A model generated the notes under the pieces. That model saw only the letters and a program-made list of their open reading frames with translations, was not told the DNA's origin and ran no database searches. Below, piece after piece: positions 7,748 through 14,529 of a stretch of DNA of 64,000 bases (the stretch's first letter is position 1; each line of letters opens with the position of its first letter). This DNA is from Clostridia bacterium. Lineage in GTDB: Bacteria; Bacillota; Clostridia; Oscillospirales; Acutalibacteraceae. Location: positions 1-64,000 of the forward strand of contig JAGADF010000008.1 of assembly GCA_017613735.1 (NCBI GenBank), written 5' to 3'. A program made the translations under genes and the position numbers.

Positions 7748-8605
7748 TTATCTGTTTATATCTCTGTGAAAAACGTTACACGTGTCGCCCTGCGAATTAA
7801 GGTGTTCATAAAGAAGTTCGGCAAATACGACCGAACGGTGCTTGCCGCCCGTACAGCCGATGGCGATAGTAAGCTGGCTTTTACCCTCTTCACGGTAAAG
7901 AGGAATGAGGTAATCTACCAAGTCAAAAAGCTTGGGAACAAGATTTTTGGACTGGTCAAATTTCATTACGTAGTCTCTGACCGGCTCCTCAAGTCCCGTA
8001 TGCTCCTTAAGCTCGGGAATATAGAACGGATTCGGGAGACAGCGGACGTCAAAAACGAGGTCGCTTTCTTTAGGAATACCGTATTTGAAGCCGAATGAGC
8101 AGCAACTGATTTTAAGACTTTTTGCGGAATCGGTCAGGAACATACCTGCAATTCTGCTTTTAAGAGTAGCGGTATTCATCATAGACGTATCAATGACAAA
8201 GTCCGCCATAGTTCTCGCGGGAAGAAGAATCTCGCGCTCCTTTTCTATAGCCTCGCTTGTTTCGTAACCGAATTTGTCGCTTAAGGGATGCTTACGCCTC
8301 GTTTCCTGATAACGATGAAGAAGGACGTCGTTGTCAGCGTCAACAAAAAGAATTTTGAAATCACAGTTCATGGTCTTGAGTTCGTCGAGAACGTCAAACA
8401 AATCATTGAAAGAAACGCCGAGCCTTGCGTCGATGACGATGGCTATGCGACTCCTCTCCTCCCTTGACTGCATAAGAATCTGAGTGAACGTGGGAAGCAG
8501 TTTCGGCGGCATATTGTCAACGCAGAAGAAACCGATGTCCTCAAGAACATCAGCCGCAAGTGACTTGCCTGCGCCGGACATACCGGTTACGATTAAAAGC
8601 TCCAT
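7748..8605 (-). CDS. rapZ: RNase adapter / nucleotide-binding protein RapZ (YvcJ)
   Basis: This P-loop protein of 285 residues has Walker A at 8-15 (GMSGAGKS). Its C-terminal domain carries GCTGGKHRSVVFAE, the conserved signature of the family. In E. coli RapZ senses glucosamine-6-phosphate and guides RNase E to GlmZ; in Firmicutes YvcJ has GTPase activity and a less clear role. A link to amino-sugar and wall metabolism fits its neighbours: murB is directly upstream, and glmS lies in the next operon. It is the fourth gene of the hprK operon and is followed by whiA after one base. Confidence 0.93.
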   Translation of the reverse strand: MELLIVTGMSGAGKSLAADVLEDIGFFCVDNMPPKLLPTFTQILMQSREERSRIAIVIDARLGVSFNDLFDVLDELKTMNCDFKILFVDADNDVLLHRYQETRRKHPLSDKFGYETSEAIEKEREILLPARTMADFVIDTSMMNTATLKSRIAGMFLTDSAKSLKISCCSFGFKYGIPKESDLVFDVRCLPNPFYIPELKEHTGLEEPVRDYVMKFDQSKNLVPKLFDLVDYLIPLYREEGKSQLTIAIGCTGGKHRSVVFAELLYEHLNSQGDTCNVFHRDINR

Positions 8606-8618
8606 AATTTAACCTCTG

Positions 8619-9533
8619 TTATTTTTCTATATACTTTACCTCTGGTTCAAGTGAAATGCCGGTCTGTTCCTTAACGACAGACTGAACATACTTAATAAGC
8701 TTAAGAATATCTTCGGTTGTAGCGCCGCCGAGATTTACTATAAAGCCCGCGTGCTTCGGGCTTACCTGCGCCCTGCCGATTGTATAACCCTTAAGGTTAC
8801 ACTGTTCAATAAGCGCGCCCGCGAAATTTCCCTCCGGTCTTTTGAAGGTACTGCCGGCGCTCGGCAAATCAAGCGGCTGCTTGTCGTTACGCCTTTTAAG
8901 AAAGTCGTCCATCTTAGCCTTTATTTCGACGCTGTCGCCCGTTTCAAGCTGAAATACCGCACCGAGAATGAGATAACCGCCGTCGGAATACGCGCTGTGA
9001 CGGTAACTTAAATCAAGAGCGTCTTTATCAAACTCGCCGAAGGACAAATCCGAAAAGCGGATATGACGGGCTTTGACGAGAACGTCCTTCATCTCGCCGC
9101 CGTACGCGCCCGCGTTCATAAACACCGCGCCGCCTACCGTACCTGGGATGCCGTATGCAAATTCAAGTCCCGAAAGAGAATGTTCAAGGGCGAATTTACA
9201 GACGGATGCAAGCGTCGCGCCCGCCTGACATTCTATAACGCCGTTGCCGATATATCTAATATTGTTCATACTGCCCGTAAGGCGAACGGCTACGCCGTCG
9301 AAGCCGCTGTCGGAAGCAAGAACGTTACTGCCGTTGCCAAGTACAAAGCATTTTACGCCGTTTTCCTTACAGCTTATAATCGCTTTTAGAGCCGCGTCTT
9401 CATTTTCGGGCGTTATGACCGCGCCGATTTTACCGCCGGTTCTGAAGGTGGTGCAGTCGGCAAGAAGCATATCTACTTTAACCAGACAACCGTTTTCTTT
9501 TGTATATGAGATTACGTTTTCAATAGGATTCAT
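8619..9533 (-). CDS. murB: UDP-N-acetylenolpyruvoylglucosamine reductase MurB
   Basis: MurB is a cytoplasmic FAD enzyme that reduces UDP-GlcNAc-enolpyruvate to UDP-MurNAc with NADPH for peptidoglycan synthesis. The 304-residue protein has the FAD-binding LGNGSNVLASD and GIPGTVGGAVFMNAGAYGGE motifs. It also carries AGSTFKRP with the proton-donating serine and a C-terminal glutamate in SLEPEVKYI. I choose the ATG at 9533, four bases after the stop of the ROK kinase; a TTG five codons earlier is possible. Neither has a clear Shine-Dalgarno site, so coupling to the upstream gene is likely. The reaction is firmly assigned. Confidence 0.94.
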   Translation of the reverse strand: MNPIENVISYTKENGCLVKVDMLLADCTTFRTGGKIGAVITPENEDAALKAIISCKENGVKCFVLGNGSNVLASDSGFDGVAVRLTGSMNNIRYIGNGVIECQAGATLASVCKFALEHSLSGLEFAYGIPGTVGGAVFMNAGAYGGEMKDVLVKARHIRFSDLSFGEFDKDALDLSYRHSAYSDGGYLILGAVFQLETGDSVEIKAKMDDFLKRRNDKQPLDLPSAGSTFKRPEGNFAGALIEQCNLKGYTIGRAQVSPKHAGFIVNLGGATTEDILKLIKYVQSVVKEQTGISLEPEVKYIEK

Positions 9534-9537
9534 TTTA

Positions 9538-10485
9538 TTATTCGTCAAGAAGCGCCGCGCCGATAAGCGTCATATCGGAGCCTGATTCACAAAGGCGTAT
9601 ATCGGTCTGACGGTCGGAATGAATGCTGAAACGCTGTTCCTCAACCATTTTTACAATGGGATTGAGCAGCGTTTTGCCGAGAGTGCAGATATCGCCGCCG
9701 ATAACAAGAGTTTCGGGCTGGAAAATATTAACTATATTTGTAATGCCGACGGAAAGGAAATAAACGTACTTTTCAAACACCCTTATTGCAAGCGCGTCGC
9801 CGTTGGCAATAGCCTCATAAACAATCTTTTCGTTAAGATTGTCAAGGTCGTTGTCAATCATACCCATAATTGCGCTGTCCTTATCGGTTTCAAGCTCGGC
9901 CTTTACGCCCGCAACGAGAGCTCTTACCGACGCATAGGTTTCAAAGCAGCCGCGTCTTCCGCAGGTGCACTGCTCGCCGTCAACGTTTATTACCATATGC
10001 CCGATTTCGCCCGCGGTTCCGTTACAGCCGCCGAAAATCTTACCGTCGAAAATAAGACCGCCGCCGACGCCCTTATTGATGGTTACCGCCATAAGACTGT
10101 CGCCCCTTGTGCCGACGCCTGCCTTGAACTCGCCGAGAGCGAGACAGTTAGCGTCATTTTCAAGGTAAATGGGTTTATCAAAATGTTTCCAGAGCAAATC
10201 CCTTAAAGGAATAAGCTCAAAGTCAAAATTGCTTGCATGCTCGACAATGCCCGATTCCTTATCAACAGTACCGGGAGCCGCAATACCGATTGAAAGAATA
10301 TAATCCTTATCGATTTTAGCGTCATCCATAGCCTGATTGATTACCGCGGTAATGTCTGATTCAAGCTCATCGGCAGTACGCTTTTTTCTTTTTTCGCTCT
10401 GACCTCTGCCGATAATTCTGAAGTATTCATCAAGAACTGCAGCTTTAATTTTATCGCTTGCAATATTTACGCCTATTCTAAACAT
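9538..10485 (-). CDS. ROK-family sugar kinase (glucokinase-like)
   Basis: The 315-residue cytosolic kinase probably phosphorylates glucose or a related hexose. The ATP site is near the N terminus (FRIGVNIASDKIKAAV), followed by the sugar-binding LENDANCLALGE and GEIGHM. The ROK zinc motif CTCGRRGCFETYAS contains the three cysteines and is complete. No N-terminal HTH is present, so it is an enzyme rather than a ROK repressor. The ATG at 10485 is preceded by GGAGG at five bases; a TTG four codons upstream overlaps that site and is rejected. It sits between hprK and murB, consistent with central sugar metabolism. The exact sugar cannot be read from sequence, so glk/glcK is left off. Confidence 0.88.
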   Translation of the reverse strand: MFRIGVNIASDKIKAAVLDEYFRIIGRGQSEKRKKRTADELESDITAVINQAMDDAKIDKDYILSIGIAAPGTVDKESGIVEHASNFDFELIPLRDLLWKHFDKPIYLENDANCLALGEFKAGVGTRGDSLMAVTINKGVGGGLIFDGKIFGGCNGTAGEIGHMVINVDGEQCTCGRRGCFETYASVRALVAGVKAELETDKDSAIMGMIDNDLDNLNEKIVYEAIANGDALAIRVFEKYVYFLSVGITNIVNIFQPETLVIGGDICTLGKTLLNPIVKMVEEQRFSIHSDRQTDIRLCESGSDMTLIGAALLDE

Positions 10486-10525
10486 AAACTCCTCCAAAAA
10501 AATAATAAATCTTAACGCTTAAATA

Positions 10526-11500
10526 TCAATAATCTGTCCACATATTTATTTCTTTGTTTACCGGTGTTTCCTGCTCCATACCGAGCTGTTCAAGCAGCTG
10601 TGAAGCAGCGTTGTAGCCAAGCTGCTTCTGACGGTTATTCATAGCCGCGGTTTCAATGATAATCGCGAGATTTCGTCCGGGCTGAACGGGAACGACGGTT
10701 ATGGGAACATTGACGTCCATAATGCTTATATACTGGCTGTCGAGTCCCATTCTGTCATAAACCTTGTCGGGGTCCCAGTGTTCGAGCTGAATGACCATGT
10801 TAATTCTCTGGGTAAGCTTTACGGCGCCTACTCCGAAAATCTCCCTCGCGTTTAAAACGCCGACGCCTCTTAATTCGATAAAATGACGAATGTTTTCAGG
10901 CGCGGAACCGACAAGAGTTTTGTTTGAAACCTTTCGGATTTCAACCGCGTCGTCGGCAATAAGGCGGTGACCTCTCTTTATAAGCTCAACCGCGGTTTCG
11001 CTCTTACCGACGCCGCTTTCGCCGACTATGAGAACGCCTTCGCCGTAAACCTCAACCATAACGCCGTGACGGGTTATCCTTTCGGCAAGCTCGGTTCCGA
11101 GATAGCCGATTACATAGGACATACATGCCGACGTTGAATCGTGGCTTAAAACAAACGGCACCTCATACTTTCTCGCAAGTTCAAATAATGCGGGAGGCGG
11201 AACAAGAGCCCTTGTGCATATTACGACAGGCGGTTTTGAAGAAAACAGCCTGTTAGCGCTTTCGTAAAAGCCTTTATCGCCGAGAGTGCGCATATATTCA
11301 ATCTCGGCAATACCGAGAAACTGAACGCGCTCCCTGTCAAAATAGTCGTCTCTGCCCGCAAGCAGCAAGCCGGGACGGCTGACGTCCTTTGAGGAAATCA
11401 GAAGCTCCTCGGCAGGCTTCGGCAGATACAGTTCGTCAAGCGCGCACGCCTGCATAAGACTTTTAAGCGTTACAGTGTATTTTGACACCAAAGTGTTCAT
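10526..11500 (-). CDS. hprK: HPr kinase/phosphorylase
   Basis: HprK phosphorylates Ser46 of HPr with ATP or PPi and reverses the reaction, setting carbon catabolite repression in Firmicutes. The 324-residue protein has an N-terminal MurF-like domain (about 1-130), Walker A GESGVGKS at 160-167, and the second signature REIFGVGAVKLTQRI near 230-244. It is the first gene of the five-gene operon, with GAAGGAGTGA before its ATG and a good promoter at 11553-11580. All catalytic features are in place. Confidence 0.95.
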   Translation of the reverse strand: MNTLVSKYTVTLKSLMQACALDELYLPKPAEELLISSKDVSRPGLLLAGRDDYFDRERVQFLGIAEIEYMRTLGDKGFYESANRLFSSKPPVVICTRALVPPPALFELARKYEVPFVLSHDSTSACMSYVIGYLGTELAERITRHGVMVEVYGEGVLIVGESGVGKSETAVELIKRGHRLIADDAVEIRKVSNKTLVGSAPENIRHFIELRGVGVLNAREIFGVGAVKLTQRINMVIQLEHWDPDKVYDRMGLDSQYISIMDVNVPITVVPVQPGRNLAIIIETAAMNNRQKQLGYNAASQLLEQLGMEQETPVNKEINMWTDY

Positions 11501-11552
11501 TCACTCCTTCAAAAATCAATAAAATACCCGATTTTAATTAATAATTAGATAT

Positions 11553-11580
11553 ATTATACTACATAATTTATAAAAATCAA
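11553..11580 (-). promoter_or_regulatory. promoter of the hprK operon
   Basis: Minus-strand TTGATT (11580-11575), 16 bases, TATAAT (11558-11553). The implied start is near 11546, about 45 bases before the hprK ATG. Confidence 0.75.
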
Positions 11581-11618
11581 ATACTTTTTATGCAAAAAAT
11601 CATATTTTTAATAAAAAA

Positions 11619-11640
11619 ATCAGCCGTAAAAACGGCTGAT
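11619..11640 (-). terminator. intrinsic terminator of the glmS operon
   Basis: ATCAGCCGT (11619-11627) and ACGGCTGAT (11632-11640) form the stem, followed on the minus strand by TTTTTTTATT. It separates the small MGMT-family gene from hprK. Confidence 0.9.
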
Positions 11641-11652
11641 TAAAAATCATAT

Positions 11653-11973
11653 TCAGATACGCCAGATATATTTTTCAAGGTCGACTCTTCCGTCGGGAAG
11701 AAATTCAACTCCCTCGCTTTCAAGAAGCTGCCGCTGGACATCCTCTCCCCCGAAGGCAAAAGCCTTTGACGTTTCGCCGAAGCGGTTGACAACTCTGTGG
11801 CATTTTATCGACGACGGGTCGGGATTGACGTGTAAAGCATAGCCGACTACGCGCGACCATCTCGGGTTGCCTGCGAGCAGAGCGACCTGACCGTAAGTCG
11901 CCACCCTGCCGTAAGGAATCTGTTTAACAACCTCATATATCTTTTCAAAAACTCCGTCAGTCTTCTCTTTCAA
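11653..11973 (-). CDS. MGMT-family DNA-binding-domain protein (alkyltransferase-like)
   Basis: The 106-residue protein corresponds only to the C-terminal, DNA-binding half of O6-alkylguanine-DNA alkyltransferases. The helix-turn-helix region contains YGRVATYGQVALLAG. The acceptor-cysteine motif reads KCHRVV instead of PCHRV: the reactive Cys is kept but the preceding Pro is lost. Bacterial alkyltransferase-like proteins replace that Cys with Trp or Ala, so this one may still transfer alkyl groups, or may flag lesions for excision repair. The start is a TTG at 11973, overlapping the upstream gene by 17 bases; this is the least certain start nearby. It is the last gene of the glmS operon. Confidence 0.78.
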   Translation of the reverse strand: MKEKTDGVFEKIYEVVKQIPYGRVATYGQVALLAGNPRWSRVVGYALHVNPDPSSIKCHRVVNRFGETSKAFAFGGEDVQRQLLESEGVEFLPDGRVDLEKYIWRI

Positions 11974-12571
11974 CCCTGAAGCCCTTTCCTTTTAAAAGAC
12001 CCTTGACCTTTAAAACCCTTACCTGCTGTTCGGCAATTTGTTTTTCCTCTTCAACTTTTTCAAGGTATTTCTGGCGTCTTTTATGCTTTTCATCCTTAGC
12101 TCTCGCTATACGCTCGACGCGAAGCCTTTCGGCATCGCTGAAATTCTTTACGCGGCTGCTGAGAACCAGAAGGAACATTTCAAAATCCTTAGGCGAAACC
12201 TCAACGTACTGTTTGACGTCCTCATCGTCATAGTAACCGATTTTAACGGTGCTGAAGGACATCGCAGCCTTCCTGACGGTATCGTTTTTATCGTTGTCGT
12301 CGAAGCCGACAACATCCTCATAAAAGACCTTCGTATAACGGAATGGCCACTCGCGGATAACGAGATACTGTTCTTCAAAAGTGTATCTTGTAAAGAAAAT
12401 ATTCGGAAGAAGATAAGTAACGTCCACAATTGTGAAAATCACGCCCAGAAGCAGGAAAAGCGGTATTTTTTTCATATTATAGCCGTGGAACATCAGCACC
12501 GTAACAACAGAAAAAAACGTTACGGCGAAAGCGAAAAGCTTACTTATTCTCGGTTTGAATACTTTTTCCAT
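11957..12571 (-). CDS. membrane protein with PH-like domain and C-terminal coiled coil
   Basis: The 204-residue protein has two N-terminal membrane helices (about 10-28 and 36-57). They are followed by a soluble segment (FTRYTFEEQYLVIREWPF) that resembles the bacterial PH-like domain of YdbS/DUF304 relatives. The end, about 145-195, is a highly charged coiled coil (KHKRRQKYLEKVEEEKQ). I do not recognise a specific function. It begins three bases after glmS and overlaps the MGMT-family gene, so it belongs to that operon. The PH assignment is tentative. Confidence 0.6.
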   Translation of the reverse strand: MEKVFKPRISKLFAFAVTFFSVVTVLMFHGYNMKKIPLFLLLGVIFTIVDVTYLLPNIFFTRYTFEEQYLVIREWPFRYTKVFYEDVVGFDDNDKNDTVRKAAMSFSTVKIGYYDDEDVKQYVEVSPKDFEMFLLVLSSRVKNFSDAERLRVERIARAKDEKHKRRQKYLEKVEEEKQIAEQQVRVLKVKGLLKGKGFRVERED

Positions 12572-12574
12572 AAA

Positions 12575-14395
12575 TTACTCTACTGTTACGCTCTTGGCGA
12601 GGTTTCTCGGCTTATCGACGTCGCAGCCGCGAAGAACAGCCGTATAATACGCGAGAAGCTGAAGCGGCAATACGGAAAGCGACGGCGTAAAGCAGTTTTC
12701 GGTGACAGGTATATCAAAGGTTTTAGCGGCGAGCTCCGAAGGCAATTCAAAACCTTCGTTATGAATTACGAGCGCTCTCGCTCCCCTTGTGACGGTTTCT
12801 TTAATATTGCTGACAGTCTTAAGGAAAAGATGCTCCTGAGTGGCGACGGCTACAACGGGCGTATTCTCTTCAATAAGAGAAATCGTGCCGTGCTTTAACT
12901 CGCCCGCGGCATAGCTTTCGGAATGAATATAGGAAATTTCCTTTAATTTAAGGCTGCCCTCGCAGGAAACAGAATAGTCAATTCCCCTGCCGATAAAGAA
13001 CATATTCTCGGCATTCTGAAGAGTATAGGCGATTTTCTTAATCTCCTCCGCTCTGTCAAGAATTTTGAGCATTTTATCGGGAAGAGACTTAAGCTCTTTG
13101 CAATATGCCTTGACCTTGCTTTCAGAAAGAGCTCCGTTTACAAGAGCCGCCCTTAATGCAAGAAGATACATAATCGCAAGCTGAACCGTATAAGCCTTTG
13201 TCGAAGCGACGGCTATTTCAGGACCCGCGCCGGTATGAATTACGTAATCCGCCTCACGCGCAATCGAGGAGCCTATAACGTTTACTACGCCGAGAGTTTT
13301 TACTCCCTTTTCCTTTGCAAGTCTTAACGCCGCAAGAGAATCAGCCGTTTCACCCGACTGGGAAACGATAATAACGAGATCGTTTTTGTCAAGCATGGGC
13401 TCGTCATAGCGGAATTCGCTCGCAATATCTACCTCGGAAGAAATCTTCGCAAGCTTTTCAAATGCAAATTTTCCGATAAGACCGGCGTGCATGGCGGTTC
13501 CGCAGGCGACAAAATAAACTCTGTTTATATTCTTAAACAATTCATCGGGAATATCCGAAGAAACAAATGAGGGAAGATTTTTGTCAAGACGCGGCATAAC
13601 GGTTGCGCCGAAAGCGGCGGGCTGCTCAAAAATCTCCTTAAGCATAAAGTGCTGATAGCCGCCCTTCTGAGCCGCCTCGATATCCCACTGAGCCGTTTTA
13701 ACTTCATAAGGTATTTCTTCCCTGTCGGAGTTATAGAGCTTTACGGAGTTCTTTTCAACTTTGGCTATAACGTCCTCGTCAAGAAGAATATAGTCCTTTG
13801 TATAGCTTAAAATCGCGGGAATATCGGACGCGATAAGGTTTTCGTCGTCACCGAGACCGATAATAAGCGGACTGTCTTTTCTTACCGCATATATCGTTTC
13901 GGGTTCATCCTTGAAGATAACGCCCATAGCGTACGAGCCTTTGACGGCGCGGATGGCTTTGCTTATAGCCTCAAACGAATCGCCGTCATAGTAATAGTCA
14001 AGCAGAAGCGCAAGCACCTCGGTATCGGTCTGGGAAAGGAATTTATAGCCCTTCGCTTCAAGCTTCTGTTTAAGCTCGGCATAATTCTCGATAATCCCAT
14101 TATGAACTACGGAAAGATTATCGGAAGAATGAGGATGGGAATTAACGTCAGACGGCTCGCCGTGAGTCGCCCAACGGGTATGCGCAATACCGCAAAAGCC
14201 TTCGGGTCTACCTTCTTTTTCAAGCTTTTCTTCAAGAAAAGAGAGCCTGCCCTTAGCTTTTACAACTTTTATATCATTATTCTCAACAACAGCTATACCG
14301 GCTGAATCGTAACCTCTGTATTCAAGTTTATGAAGACCGTCAAGTAAGACGTCAACGCTGTTCTGTTCGCCGATATAACCGACAATTCCGCACAT
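12575..14395 (-). CDS. glmS: glutamine-fructose-6-phosphate aminotransferase (isomerizing)
   Basis: GlmS makes glucosamine-6-phosphate from fructose-6-phosphate and glutamine, the entry step to UDP-GlcNAc and peptidoglycan. The 606-residue product has the N-terminal glutamine amidotransferase domain with Cys2 (MCGIVGYIG), including HTRWATHGEPS and HNGIIENY. Two SIS isomerase domains follow, with SQSGETADSLAALR and the C-terminal KPRNLAKSVTVE. GGAGG precedes the ATG. The short upstream region (134 bp, shared with a divergent gene) has no room for, and no core of, a glmS ribozyme, so control must be at the promoter or elsewhere. Confidence 0.96.
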   Translation of the reverse strand: MCGIVGYIGEQNSVDVLLDGLHKLEYRGYDSAGIAVVENNDIKVVKAKGRLSFLEEKLEKEGRPEGFCGIAHTRWATHGEPSDVNSHPHSSDNLSVVHNGIIENYAELKQKLEAKGYKFLSQTDTEVLALLLDYYYDGDSFEAISKAIRAVKGSYAMGVIFKDEPETIYAVRKDSPLIIGLGDDENLIASDIPAILSYTKDYILLDEDVIAKVEKNSVKLYNSDREEIPYEVKTAQWDIEAAQKGGYQHFMLKEIFEQPAAFGATVMPRLDKNLPSFVSSDIPDELFKNINRVYFVACGTAMHAGLIGKFAFEKLAKISSEVDIASEFRYDEPMLDKNDLVIIVSQSGETADSLAALRLAKEKGVKTLGVVNVIGSSIAREADYVIHTGAGPEIAVASTKAYTVQLAIMYLLALRAALVNGALSESKVKAYCKELKSLPDKMLKILDRAEEIKKIAYTLQNAENMFFIGRGIDYSVSCEGSLKLKEISYIHSESYAAGELKHGTISLIEENTPVVAVATQEHLFLKTVSNIKETVTRGARALVIHNEGFELPSELAAKTFDIPVTENCFTPSLSVLPLQLLAYYTAVLRGCDVDKPRNLAKSVTVE

Positions 14396-14434
14396 AACAA
14401 AAACCTCCGCAGGATAATTATTGTTTTCTAAATT

Positions 14435-14462
14435 ATTATATCATAATATTTATATTCTGCAA
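14435..14462 (-). promoter_or_regulatory. glmS promoter
   Basis: Minus-strand TTGCAG (14462-14457), 16 bases, TATAAT (14440-14435). Confidence 0.7.
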
Positions 14463-14470
14463 GAAAAATA

Positions 14471-14499
14471 TTGCAAGTTAAAGATAATCAATGTAAAAT
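14471..14499 (+). promoter_or_regulatory. promoter of the glycoside hydrolase operon
   Basis: Plus-strand TTGCAA (14471-14476), 17 bases, TAAAAT (14494-14499). It stands back to back with the glmS promoter, nine bases apart. Confidence 0.65.
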
Positions 14500-14529
14500 A
14501 TAATAAAATGATTTTTAAGGGTGTCATAA

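Noticed and set aside
12038-12898. long plus-strand frame opposite glmS and the PH-like gene
   Set aside because: It spans two well-supported genes on the other strand and has no recognisable domain or ribosome site.
14396-14529. glmS ribozyme
   Set aside because: The intergenic region is only 134 bp, holds two divergent promoters, and lacks the ribozyme core.
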